This document shows positions 1-12,200 of a stretch of DNA of 64,000 nt, piece after piece (within the stretch, counting starts at the first letter, position 1; each line of letters begins with the position of its first letter). The notes under the pieces are model-generated. The model saw only the letters and a list, made by a program, of their open reading frames with translations. It was not told the origin of the DNA and ran no database searches. Made by a program: the position numbers and the translations under genes. The stretch covers positions 39,304,037-39,368,036 of the forward strand of contig CM043966.1 of assembly GCA_014529385.2 (NCBI GenBank). Direction: 5' to 3'. This DNA is from Adiantum capillus-veneris (taxonomy: Eukaryota; Streptophyta; Polypodiopsida; Polypodiales; Pteridaceae).

Positions 1-1339
1 GATGAGATTAATCCTTGTAAAATTTTAAATAAACATTATGGGAATGTTATTGTCAGTCTAGTGCATGGAATTGTAGGCCACAACCACCACACCTCTCTTT
101 GCCTTTGCCTTTGCCTTTAAAATGAGGGTAGGAAGAGTCACCTCCATTGTCTTCATTTGAAATATCAAGCCATATCAATCCCTCTATATCTCTCCCTCCA
201 CCTTCCACCCTTCATGTCCACCGTGGCAGTTGCATCATGGCTCTTGATGAAATTCATTAAGACTACCTTTGAGGAATCTTGAAGGCTAAGAAGGTAGCTT
301 TCACCCACCAAACCACATAGGCGAAAAAGAATGTAGCTTGCTTGTTGGGCTATGCATCAGATGGCCTAGAGTATTTGGCGAACTATGAGGAGTTGATGGA
401 CGCCCCATGGGGCTGTGGCTCATTATGGCAAGAAACTGCATAAATGTGGCAGTCAACATGCTAGCCAACAAAAAAAAACACATTATAGAGGAAAAAAGGA
501 CGAAAGTGTGCAAAAAGACTTGTAGCATTCACAAATTTCTTAGCTTGGCCAAGGGATGTGGACTAGGCCACCATGGTCAAGAGACAAGCTTTATGTTTGC
601 ATCCATAATCCAAAGTCCTGCATTGACTGATGTATTGAAACCATAATCTCCCACATCAATAGGCGGAAGCTGCACCGTTTCACAAACAAAATCTTACATC
701 ATCTGCCACCTTGTAGGATATGGCCCCCCTCCTCCTGAATCTTCATAATTGGGAAAGGTCTTCTTTGCACCTTGTTGGTAGTGGCCCGGATTATGCAGAA
801 AGGTCAGTAAAACACTTTTCCCTATCCACAACATTTCTTATTGGAAAGGTTTGTCACTGTAAGACTCGTAGAAACTGATTGAAGCTAGCTGTCGGAAACA
901 AGAAGCTCCTCTACTTTATTTTCATTGCATTCTCAATGTGAGATGAGCCCTTTTTGAAATGTTGTATGTTCTAATTTTTCGTTTACAATGGGAAAGATCC
1001 GACTTCCTTGCTCATGGATAGGAGACTGCCCTTATGGATCTACCTTTGCACGTGAAGTTTTGAAATGTTCTTTTGCTTCTTAGCTCGTAAAAAGCAAGTA
1101 ACCGAAAGTTAACATGAGATTTTCAGAAGTAGGAAAGAAACTACCATGCATGTCACATGCAAACCAAGATCTATTCATGCTTTAACTTCTATTCTACAAA
1201 CTATAAAGATGCCATTAGGTCTCTCCAATCTTAGAAAAATAAAAATTCTTTCAAAACATATTAAGTGCATAAGTGAAGGGTGAGTTTAGGAAATGAAAAA
1301 ACAAATGAAGGTGGAAAGTCAAAAGACAAATGATGATGG
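1..1339. other. Unrecognised intergenic/decayed DNA
   Basis: I find no open frame here that matches a family I know. The short frames around 300-650 encode low-complexity Lys-rich or Ser/Met-rich peptides with no domain motif. On the minus strand, 60-115 reads as a Lys-Gly run followed by Cys-Gly-Gly-Cys, which resembles but does not complete a retrotransposon zinc knuckle. Most likely old, decayed repeat. Confidence 0.5.
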
Positions 1340-1429
1340 AAAGTCAAAAGACCTTTTGTGTCCATATAAATAGGTGTTTCTCCACTCTTTCATTTTTCCT
1401 TTAGCGTTTTCTTCTAAGTTCTCTTTAGC

Positions 1430-1477
<48 letters not shown>

Positions 1478-1480
1478 GTT
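1340..1480 (+). promoter_or_regulatory. LTR-like promoter segment with TATA box and CT-rich leader
   Basis: A TATA box (ATATAAATAGG, from about 1364) is followed 35-60 bp later by two copies of a TAGCGTTT motif (about 1401 and 1426) and then a long TC tract. The same order is seen in the LTRs of several retrotransposons elsewhere in the window. I infer an LTR U3/R fragment. LTR ends, primer site and internal domain cannot be identified, so the family is unknown. Confidence 0.4.
1433..1474. repeat. (TC)21 microsatellite
   Basis: An uninterrupted TC dinucleotide tract of 42 bp directly downstream of the TATA/TAGCGTTT segment. Confidence 0.95.
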
Positions 1481-4400
1481 GTATTCATCTTTCTTAGGTA
1501 ATATTGTTGATTGCCTGTTGTTACGTGCTATAGATTAACGCATAGTTTTTCTTGTTTTTGAGTGGAATCTTTGGACTAGGAGCACCTTTTATTTTTTTTG
1601 AAGCCATTAGGGATACCTTTTAATTTTGAAGCCATTATTCCACCATGCTTTCATCATAGTGTTCAATAGTAATGCATGTATATGGTTTTCTCTTTACGGT
1701 TGTACATGTCTAGCATTGGAAAGAGGTAATATTGGGAAGGGTAAACCGGTTTTGCTAACACACAAGTGAGCCAATTGGGTCTGTTCAAAAAGAAAAAAGT
1801 GTGAATCTCATTGTATCACTAATGCTTCATTGATTCTAAGGCTATCCAAACAAGTGAAAGGGTCACGACGGCTTTCAAAAACAATAAGAAAGTGATAAAA
1901 TTGTTAGGTTGAATTAAACTCGTATCAGTGTTTGGGAAAGGATTGCCTCAGCTTAGTCTTGAGCCGATTGAAAATCGAGACTAGCTAGCTGCAAACCATG
2001 GTAAACGAAAAAACAACCGATGAAATATGTGAGAAGGTCGTCCAAAAATTTTACAAATCTCAAAAATTTTGCTAGTATTTTTGATTTTCTTCTTTGTGAG
2101 GAGGAAACTCGATCAGCAGCCGTTTAATAGAAGAGACTTTCTCAAACATTAACACTGACTGGAATCAAGCTATAAAATGCAAGAAATGTAAAGCTATGTG
2201 AAGTTGTGAAATGAAAAGAACTAATTAATATATGTGTATGTGTATAAAATTTATTAGAATTATGCAAGGTGAGGCTTCACTTTAGCATTCTAAAAAAAAA
2301 AAAACATGTGTTGTGTGTGTGTGTGTGTGTGTGTGTATAATTTACTAAAATTATGCAATGTGAAGCTTCACTTTAGCATTCTAAAACAATAAAATACAAG
2401 AAAAGTAAAGACATGTCAAGATGTAAAATGAAAGGTAAGTCTCCATCATGCACTAAAGACAATGAAAGTCTCCCTGAGGCACAACACTAAGGGTTTCTTT
2501 TAGAAAGCCAAAAAGTATGCCAATTTGATGAGGCCCTTTGAAATTGTGTTCGGAACTAAAACAACATTAGGTATGGTAAGGTTCATCAATTATCACACCT
2601 TGTGGATTCGAGATTATGCTAATGAATACCCATGCTTAGATCATGCATGCATAATATGAATCACCATATTTTGGATTATAACGGAAAAAATTCATGAGAT
2701 TTCATATGTTTTATGAATTCCTTTGTGATTCCATGGTTTGACTTTTCTTAGATTTCATCATGTATTTATCCCACATCAATAGGGTACACGTGGACAAGCA
2801 AAGTAAATGGCTCCACCTTTTGAAATGTCTCGTGCTTTTACCAAGGCAACTAGTAAAATCAAGGCACTATCGTGCAATTATTGGAAAAAAGATTGTGTCA
2901 CGGGACTAACAATGGCCGTGTTGGCTAAGAAAGAAAAGACAATTGGAAACGATAATTGTCGCATTGTCATTAGAAGCATGTCATTCATGTTGAGCTTTTG
3001 CATAGCATGATGCAAGCCAAAATAAAATTACACAAATTATACTATGAAATTTCCAACAACTTACTAACATTCCTCGTAAAGAATTTTAAGGTCTAGCAAT
3101 CTACGTTCTTTTTTACAAAGACCAACTTAGAAAATCTTTGGAAACATCTTCATTTTGATTTTCAAACTTATAGCCTAGAAAGCTTCATTTAAGCAAGTTG
3201 TTCTATTTTAGGCATCTTGAGAAAGGAAAGTTGACATACATGTGGCAGAGCGCATACTTTTGATTTTATAACAAGACCTTGTAAAATGTTTTTTTGAGGA
3301 AAAAAAGGCTCCTATCATAGAAGCTTAGCTTGCATTAGATAGTTCATTTTTGGCAAGGAGAAGGGAGAAATGTGTACAATTTTTTGTTTGCCTTGGTATA
3401 GTTTTTAAATGAATCCCTTCATTTAAGGACCTCATGACTTCCCTTTCAAACTTCCGTTTAAATCAATTTTCTTTCATTGGAAATTGTCCCTCATTTATGG
3501 GCCACAAGAATTTCTTGTTTTGATAGAGCCATCTCCTTGTTCAAAAAGCATCCTCAGAGGAAGGGGCTTAGAGCCTATGACACATGTCGAAATAGAGGCA
3601 TCACATTCCCCCTTTCTTGATTATTTAAAATTTACTTACATATCATTAACTCGAGTATCAATTGAAATTGACTAGTTTGCGATGTAGTTCATATTTCTAG
3701 GATTTTCCTTGCAATGTTGTATAGCACTTTTTTTTTTACCTTCACGTAGTTTTCATGCCTAATTGATGGTCATAAATAGAGCACACAAAATTTACCCATT
3801 GAACTGTCCTTAGAAAAGGAACTCTTAGAGGACAAAATAGGTACATCATTAAAACTTTCTATTTGTACCATATTAGCATGATGTGTGAATAATTCGTTTA
3901 GCTCTCATAGCTCTTCTCATTTGTCTTAAATGACCAACCAAAAACAATAACTTTAGAATCCCTCCAACAAGCTACCATAACTATTTATAAGAAAAATATT
4001 CATTGCCACAATGTAGATAAGTTTAAACCTTTGAAGTCCATATATACAGTGGAGAATTGATACATCAAAGCTCATAGAAATAAAAAAACAGGCAATCAAT
4101 CACACGTCGTCGCCATTAAAATTGCACAAGGGGACATCATAAAAAACAAGGTGAAAAGTCACAATGGCATACATGAGACCATGCAAAAAGAGTGTGTGAC
4201 CCACCAATCAATGTGCCTCTTTATGAAAGTAGAAAAAAACATATGTCAATTGTCTCTCACACTGGCCTACATATACAAAAGGCAATGCTTAGTTAAATAT
4301 AGAAAGACCACGTCGTTTGCTATCATGAAACTTGCCATGTGGCACTAATCAACAAGCTCCCAATAATTCTAAACTTTAGTAAGGCTTTATGTAGGCCAAT

Positions 4401-5880
4401 AATAGATAGCTTGGAAGGTGGTTCACAATCAATGAGCTGGCCGAGTGTTCCTTTTAAGTCTCTGGAAGATATTCAAAAGACCACCATCCTAGGTGCCATA
4501 AAGAGGATAAAAAAGTACCAAGATATTCTCTCCCCTAATTGTCTTAAGGCATGCAAGTATTGTGATCCCTAGTGCAACGTTTGTAGTGTACAACAATCCC
4601 AGCCTTTCAGCTCTACTTGCTTTTGACATCCTCTTTGAGAAACCATGCAAATGAACCAGAAGTTCACAGTTCGCCTCTTTGATTGGATGTAGAAATTAGC
4701 CACAAAAGAATAACTGAGAATGGTACCACCCCATAAGCTCCCACACGGAAAGCCGATTCTAACTCCTTAGACAACACACCGATGCGAGACCAATCTCCAC
4801 TATAGCTGCAACAATAATATTTTCAAAAAAATTGATCAACTGGTTTGTCAATGATAAAGATAATCTACCAAAAAACTTTCAAGTTTCAATACCTCTCTCT
4901 CTCTCTCTCTTGTCTGTCTTTATCCAAATAGACACAATTCACACACATATGCACGCACCCACGCTGCAAAAAGGTAAGACAACTTTTATTAGAGTAGATG
5001 ACAAAGATGATTGCCCGTGAAAGAAATTAGTCATGTAGCCTATGTTGCTTTTATAACATGCCCCCTACCTCCAAGCCACTTTGAAATTCCTGAGGATAAG
5101 TCACAAACCACTCCCATGAGTTTTGGGAGCTTATAAACCGTGTTCATAGACATCCAAACCTAGGGAGCCGCTCATCAAAAGTTCCCTATATGATCATGTC
5201 ATGTGCATTCAAAAGATCGCCACTAACATCCCTATATATGTACTATATGTACTCTATGGGTGTCCTTGAAAAACCCTCCCCACCCTCTAATGTATCTCTT
5301 GTATACATGTTTAAAGTAAAATATGGTCGTTTCTATTAATTTGCATGTATGATACATTTTGGAAAAGATACCACATATAAGTCACCAAAGAAATTTTACA
5401 ATCCTCCTCCAAGCAATGCAAGACTCTGCAAATCCCTTGAGGGTAGGTAAACATCTGTATCTACCAACCATTCCAAAGAAGAGATAATAAGAGGACACCA
5501 TTTGTCATTAAAGGCCTCCAAGGGATCCAATAACATCCAGTTGTTCTGCAACAGTGAAGAAGCTAAAATCCATCTCCCACGTCCTAGAAGATAGTGGAAC
5601 TCAACCAAACTCCCTTGTATGTACTAGATTATCAAGCTACCTCAACGTCGTCCAAAATGTCAGGACCACATGGCCTCAATGTGCCACGTAACCATGCTGC
5701 TAACGCAAAGCCAACACAAACCCTAGGGGTACTTGTTTGGTCACCCTTGTGAGCCTGTTCGCTGACCAGACAGTTCTACTAAATTAGTTAGTTAGAGCCC
5801 CTGCATAACCCACTTGTACATATGATAAACGAGGGCGCCTATAAAAATGCCACATCATAATGAACTAATAATAACCTGTT
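1481..5880. other. Unrecognised, gene-poor DNA
   Basis: About 4.4 kb without a supportable gene. All open frames are under 90 codons and lack recognisable motifs. Minus-strand reading of 4400-5600 gives broken stretches of ordinary-looking protein composition, which could be an old retrotransposon, but no catalytic motif (YxDD, DSG, zinc knuckle) is visible. The only structured sequence I see is the duplication at 2243-2388 and short CT tracts near 4890. Confidence 0.5.
2243..2388. repeat. 93-bp tandem duplication containing a (GT)n tract
   Basis: Two copies of a roughly 53-bp AT-rich segment begin at 2243 and 2336. Both contain the run ending in the same TTAGCATTCTAAAA block. They are separated by poly-A and a (GT)12 tract at about 2312-2336. 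The copies differ at several bases, so the duplication is not recent. Confidence 0.85.
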
Positions 5881-5939
5881 ATAACTATGTCAGTCGGCAT
5901 AATTGTGCCACCTTGTGGTGATCTAGGGAAAAATGCAAT

Positions 5940-7025
5940 ATACAAAGACTCTGACCCCATGAACCTAGGAACAGGGGTCTCACCGCCTGCCAACCTCCGA
6001 GTATGCACATACATTGCTCATACAACCGGAGAAGGAACATCTACCTCAAATGCGGCGGGACACTACGACAAAACAGCCCTCACTCCCTAATCTGCTCCTA
6101 GGAATCATTCCTTTGGATCTTCGGAAGTCTGTACCTCCAACTGCACACCAAACACCCAACCTCCAACTGCACACCAAACACCCAACCGCTATGGTTGCTT
6201 TAAATACCACAAAGTCCGACGAGCCTGCTCGAAATGAGACTTGGCCGGCTTCTACACGAATGAGCTGAGAAGTCCCATCGAGAAACTAATGTCAAAACGG
6301 GTGCTTAGCAACCAAAATAAGAGAAGAGACTAGATTCCAATATTCATAGCATCAGCTACATCTAAGGGATCATACACGGACGACTTCTGGTTAGGTTCCA
6401 TCAGAGTAGAGATAGGTCAGCACTCGGACATACCAAAAGTCTTCCAAAATTCTTGGACATAGGGCTGCTGAGAGAGAAATATGGCCCTCTCTGTCTGCAA
6501 TATCTCCAATCCAAGCAACTAATGAAGCAAGACAAAATCTATCATCTCAAACTCCTTTGTTAAGGTCTCCATTATACCACGAATATGCCGGCCATGGCTT
6601 ACTGCAATCACAAGATCATCCTCATAGAGGATAACACGTATCATAAATCCTCCCTCTCTGAAAAGACATAAATCTGGGTCTATAGAAGAACAACAAAAGG
6701 AATGTTGCCGGAAGAAAGAATCGACCTTATTGTATTGTGCTCGAGGAGGTTGCTTCATGCCATAGAGAGCCTTCTGCAAACTATAAACTTTGTAACGAGA
6801 TCCTGAAACTGGGAATCTTGAAGGCTGCTCCATATTGTTAGAATGCATATCCCTGTCCGATGGTGGCTCCAATATCTCCCAAGACCAGATTAGGGAGTGG
6901 GGGACGGTTTTGTGGCTATGCCTGGCCGTATTTGAGGTAGACGTACCTTTTCTCAGCAATGCACGGTGTTGCCCATCCAATAGGCTAGCATGAGGCGAGA
7001 CCCCTGTTCCTAGGGTTTCCTAGGG
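5940..7025. repeat. Imperfect inverted-repeat pair flanking a copia RT scrap
   Basis: The plus-strand sequence at 5950-6130 and the minus-strand sequence at 7020-6880 share the same order of landmarks: a CTAGGAACAGGGGTCTC block, then an ACATTGCT/GCATTGCT word, then a segment translating as GTSTSN followed by ACACAAAAC/ACTCCCTAATCTG words. A related but shorter version lies on the minus strand at 15510-15640. The spacer of about 750 bp holds a minus-strand copia RT fragment. Interpretation: two inverted copies of one LTR/leader region, or a rearranged element. Confidence 0.55.
6525..6860 (-). pseudogene. Ty1/copia reverse transcriptase fragment
   Basis: The minus-strand frame reads KVYSLQKALYGMKQPPRAQY followed by a DPDLCLF block and an LYEDD catalytic box. 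This corresponds to the copia RT motif order (LYGLKQAPRAWY, then YVDD). About 110 residues are recognisable. The catalytic YVDD reads YEDD and the preceding W is Q, so the domain is inactive. No zinc knuckle, integrase or RNase H is found next to it. It is a truncated relic and its flanks are LTR-like repeat. Confidence 0.8.
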
Positions 7026-7335
7026 TCAAAGTTTCCAATGTTCTGCACCTGTGCTACTAAATGTGTGTTGCAGGTCACTTTTAGTAAGTTTACACATTTA
7101 CTAGCATTTTTGGGATCATGGGGTTTTCTGGCTGAGTAGGGCAGATTTCCCATTTCCCTATATATGCAACCCCCCCACCCCCCGTACTTTATGGCATGTT
7201 GTGATCAATGAGCAGAGCTTCCAACATTTGGGCTACATCTCTCTCTAGTGTTTTCTCTCTCCAGATGCTGTAGCCTTTTCTCTCTCCTCTCTCAAGCGTT
7301 TTCAGCCACCAGTCTCTCTCTCTGAGTCCAAGATT
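6988..7335 (+). mobile_element. LTR of family B, copy 1 (partial)
   Basis: This sequence matches the family B LTR found again at 40828-40992 and 42373-42640. Shared landmarks, in order: a TGAGGCGAGACCCC start, GTTCCTAGGGTT, ACTAAATGTGTG, a CTATATATGCAACCCC TATA segment (7158-7172), then CTAGTGTTTTCTCTC (about 7245). It has no visible primer site, and LINE-derived coding sequence begins at its right end, so this copy is truncated. Its boundaries are set by homology to copy 2. Confidence 0.65.
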
Positions 7336-7605
7336 TGTCAGGTGTGCCAAATAGAGCCAGAGACAGAGCTACATTACATATGTCACTGCCCAGTATACTA
7401 TGAGATACGAGGCCGCTTTCACTATCTATTAAGAGAGGGTTTTGGGCCACTTTCTAGAGTCATGAGATACCAGGGTCAAAGATGCCTCGGATCATACTTA
7501 CTGGAGATTCGCAAACACACAGAGGACCTCTTGAAGAGGGTGAGAGACCAGCAACAGCGGAAGATCACAGATTTCTTTCAATCACACACAAAGGAGTTCG
7601 AGTAG
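7331..7605 (+). pseudogene. LINE/reverse transcriptase C-terminal zinc-binding tail (fragment)
   Basis: The frame reads KICQVCQIEPETELHYICHCP and continues to TDFFQSHTKEFE before a stop. The Cys-x2-Cys ... ETxxHxxxxCP arrangement is the signature of the cysteine-rich tail that follows the reverse transcriptase in many non-LTR retrotransposons. About 90 residues remain and no RT or endonuclease is present upstream, because family B LTR sequence abuts it. That is consistent with 5' truncation. Host-gene origin is less likely. Confidence 0.6.
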
Positions 7606-8075
<470 letters not shown>

Positions 8076-8319
8076 AATTTTTGCCATCGATATCTCTCCC
8101 TCTCTCTAGCGCTCCCCTTTCCCTCCGTGATCTCCTACTTGTAGGTTTGCACTTGCAGATTGCTACATGTGCCTGTTCGGTGGGCGGTACGCGATAGAAG
8201 TTCGTCTACGAGGAGATTTGACACCATAGATCCAAGATCCATTGGTTCCCGGTCTCGAGAGGAGGGTTGCTCGCGGTTGTAGACGAGATCGCTCACCTTA
8301 TTCCATTGCACCTTCGACA

Positions 8320-8332
8320 TGGTATCAGAGCC
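8320..8332 (+). promoter_or_regulatory. Primer-binding site of copia X (initiator tRNA-Met type)
   Basis: TGGTATCAGAGCC, the standard minus-strand primer site complementary to the 3' end of plant initiator tRNA-Met, lies directly after a CA-ended LTR. Confidence 0.9.
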
Positions 8333-8488
8333 ACGGCATGCTCTTGAATCGAATTGGTAGTCTGTGCGAGTTTTTGGTGCTAAATTTCACAACAAAAAGA
8401 GATGGTTTGCGTTGTAGTGGGTAGATTTGAAGGATTCCCTTCCTCTCCCTCGACCTAGCCTCGTCACATGCCCAAGTTCTCTCACACA

Positions 8489-8898
8489 ATGGAGAAGAGT
8501 GATGATTCTGACATGAACTCGGTCCGTGATAAAGTACAACCTGAGGTAGCAACCCCTCAACAAGAGTGGGGATATTGGTCCCAGTTCTATTCCAGTGTAA
8601 ATGGTCCCAGTTCTACTCCGGAGTAGGTGATCAACCAATCAAGATACCTACCTCTCCCTCGGATTGGCAATTGAATGCCGACAACCATGTCATTTGAAAG
8701 CTACCATGATGGCGGTTTTCGACTATTGCGAGCTTGGAGGCTTTGTTTCGAGCAACTTTCAAAAGCCAAAGGATCCTTCGAGAGCGAAGTTATCGAAGTA
8801 TGTCAATGTTCGAATCCGATCTTTTATAATCCTCAATAGTACTACATTTGTCACATCCGATTGATGAAGGACACAAAGTTGATTTGGGATCGGCTTTC
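8489..8898 (+). pseudogene. Copia X gag, 5' part (split by C1)
   Basis: An ATG at 8489 begins a Ser/Asp-rich start (MEKSDDSDMNSV). After a frame change comes LNADNHVI.KATMMAVFDYCE, then KPKDPSRAKLSKYVN and LMKDTKLIWDRL. These match the N-terminal order of copia-type gag: a hydrophobic LxxxNYxxWK box, then an IWxxL box. At least one stop and one frameshift are present before the C1 insertion at 8899. The remainder continues at 14184. Confidence 0.65.
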
Positions 8899-9169
8899 TG
8901 TGGGGGAGCAGGAGAGAGAGCCCACTTGCTATCCTATGCAATGAGAGTGAAGGAGAAGAGGAGAGTGGCGCAGAAGAAGCTCACGCAGAGAGAAATCGTG
9001 AGAGAGAGAGAGAACGCTCGTAGCAATCTGGGAGAAGTCACACATTTCATTTGGGCTTGACCTTCGAGTATATGAGTAGGGGGCCATTCACACTTGGGCC
9101 CCCTCACTTATAAGTCTTTTAACTTATAAGTTAATAAGTACAAGGCACTTAGGCTTTTATTCCCTAACA
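8899..9169 (-). repeat. C1 3' LTR (271 bp)
   Basis: Near-identical to 13905-14183 but lacking 8 bp around 9085. Read on the minus strand it starts TGTTAGGG and ends CCCCCACA. It contains AACTTATAAGTT-type AT palindromes and, further in, a GAGCGTTCTCTCTC motif like those in other LTR families here. Confidence 0.95.
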
Positions 9170-9180
9170 ACCTCCCACCT
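9170..9180 (-). promoter_or_regulatory. C1 polypurine tract
   Basis: On the minus strand this reads AGGTGGGAGGT immediately before the 3' LTR TGTT. This is the expected plus-strand primer position, and the tract is almost identical to that of C3. Confidence 0.9.
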
Positions 9181-9236
9181 AAAGGCAATGTACCTTGGGA
9201 GATCAAAGAATCAACTAACTATAATACATCAGCTGA

Positions 9237-12200
9237 TCATGCACTTACTCCTCCAACACCCATCATCTGTCGGCAATATGCAAACCGCTCTGCTGGAAGA
9301 CTCTTGGTCAAAAGATCTGCAGGATTGTCATCTGTGTGCACCTTGACAAGTATAATGCTCTTGTCATCAAGCACACTTCTGATAAAATGATACTTCACCT
9401 CTATGTGCTTTGTCTTGGCATGAAAAACAGGATTCCTTGCAAGCATAATAGCACTTTGACTATCACAGTGTAGCATAGGAACCGGTGACTTAATGCCAAG
9501 CTCTTCTACCAAACGCATGAGCCACAAAGCTTCTTTGCATGCCTCAGTGGCAGCCACATACTCAGCCTCAGTGGTAGACAAAGCAACACATTTTTGCAGT
9601 CTAGAAATCCAAGAAACTGCACCTCCTGTGAATGTAAACACATATCCAGAGGTTGACTTCCTGCAATCTGGATGTCCAGCAAAATCTGCATCTGTAAAGC
9701 CATGCACAGATGTCTCACTCTTCCCAAAACAAATGCACAAGTCTTTAGTGCCTTTCAAGTATCTCAAGATACACTTCACTGCTTCCCAATGCTTTTTGCC
9801 AGGATTGCTCATGTACCTGCTTACCACTCCCACCGCAAATGCAATGTCCGGACGTGTAGCAACCATAGCATACATCAAACTGCCAACGGCTGATGCATAA
9901 GGAATCTTGGCCATTTCAACCCGCATATCATCTGTGTTTGGGCAGTCATGTGCAATCAGTTTTACATATGGAGGCAGCGGAGTACCAAGTGCCTTTCCCC
10001 CATCCATATGAAAACGATGTAGCACCTTATTAACATAATCTCGTTGAGATAGATACACACGCCTGTTAGGTCTATCTCGAGAGATACGCATGCCCAAAAT
10101 ATGATTAGCATCACCAAGATCCTTCATGTCAAAGCGATTCTTTAAGCTTTGCTGTAATGCATCTAACTCCGTGACATTTTTACCCGCAATAAGCATGTCA
10201 TCAACATACAAAATCAGCAATAGAAGAGATCCATCACTTGCCGTTTTGATATACAAACAGTGATCAGAATGACTTCTTTTGTATCCTTGAGACCTCATGA
10301 ATGTATCAAACTTGTGATACCATGCACGGGGAGACTGTTTCAAACCATACAAGCTCTTCAAGAGTCTACATACTTTCTTCTCTTGCCCCTTTGACGCAAA
10401 ACCTTCTGGCTGCATCATATAGATCATCTCAAGCAAATCGCCATGCAAAAACGCTGTTTTGACATCCATTTGCTTTAACTCCATATCTTCAGAAGCAACC
10501 AGGCCTAAAACAAGACGTAATGTGGCAAGCTTTACAACAGGAGAAAAAATCTCATCAAAATCAACACCATGCTTTTGCTTGTACCCTTTAGCAACCAAAC
10601 GTGCCTTGTACTTAGAAGAAGCATCAGATGTGACCTTGGTCTTGTAAACCCATTTACATGGCAGAGCCTTATGCCCTTTAGGCAAATCAACCAAGTCCCA
10701 TGTATGGTTTTTCTCCAAAGACTGCATTTCCGAAACCATTGCTTTGAACCATTTCTTACTGTCTTCCCGTTGCATAGCCTCTTTATAGCAAGACGGCTCA
10801 CCACAATCAGTAAGCATGACATAGTCCAAAGACGGTTCATATCTATCGGGGGGCCTTGTCACCCGAGTAGACCTACGCACCCAATGATCCATAACAGGTG
10901 GATTTTCAGCCTGTAAACCATCAAAAACAGCAGGCTGTTCAGCCGGTTGCATCGCAACAACGGGCGGTCTAGGAGCATCAACCTGTTCCCCTACTTGTGG
11001 TGCATCAATGGCAACTTGTTGGGGCTGATTTTCAGCAGCTAATGGCTGATTTTCAGCACCATTTTCAGCATGTAAAGGCTGCTGAACATTGGGCCTTCTT
11101 GGCTGTCCATATGTAACATCTTCACGAAAAACAACCCGGCGCACTTCCTCGACCTTTGTGGGCTGTTTGTGCATGCAATTCTCATTGAAGATGACATCAT
11201 TGTTGCGTATGATTTTCCGTAATGCGGGATCCCATAATCTATACCCCATTTCACCATCCTCACCATATCCTAGGAAAATGCATTTATGAGACTTTGGTTC
11301 TAGTTTGGTGCGCAGTTCACTCCGGATGTGAACATAGGCCTCACAACCAAACACTCTTAAATGTGCATATGAGGGTGGCTTGCCAGACCACACCTCCTCA
11401 GGCACCTTTCCACCCAAAGCCTTACTAGGTGAGCGATTAATCAAGTGAATAGCTGTTTGCATAGCTTTTGCCCAAAAACCATGAGGTAATGCAGCATGTG
11501 ACAGCATACTCCGAACTTTCTCTTGGATAGTCCGGTTCAACCTCTCTGCAACTCCATTCTGAGAGGGATTAAAAGGAGCCGTGAGCTCTCTTTTAATACC
11601 TTTAGTAGCACAAAAGTCAATAAATGCTTTTGATACATACTCCCCCCCATTGTCTGAGCGCAAAGACCTAAGCTTCTTGTCAGTTTGATTCTCAACAAAC
11701 GCAAGAAACTTTTTGAAAGTATCCAAAACATCGCTTTTAGCACGTATTGGATACACCCACACCTTACGTGTAGCATCATCGATAAACGAGACAAAATATT
11801 TCTTTCCCCCTAAGGACAACTGTGGCATTTCACATACATCGGAATGCACTAAGTCTAACCTGTCAGACTTCAAAGAAAGAGACCTTTTGTGCGGTGTTTG
11901 ATTGTGCTTACCATAAATACAGTGCTCACAATGAGAAAAATCAGCATACCTTAAACACGGCAAATAACCACAACGAGACAGAGTTTCCATTCCTCTTTTA
12001 CTCATGTGTCCCAACCGGCCATGCCACAAAGAAACACTTGGATGCTTGGTTACGGCGACAACATGGTCACGCACACTAGATACATGCAAAGGATACAAAG
12101 TGTCCGATTTACAACCCTTGGCTACAATCCGGGCCCCTTTACAAATTTTCCACTTGCTATCACCAAAAGTGGTGTGATAGCCTGCATCATCTAGCTGCCC

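Noticed and set aside
8320-8332. tRNA-Met gene fragment
   Set aside because: Only the primer-site complement is present, next to an LTR end; no cloverleaf can be formed.
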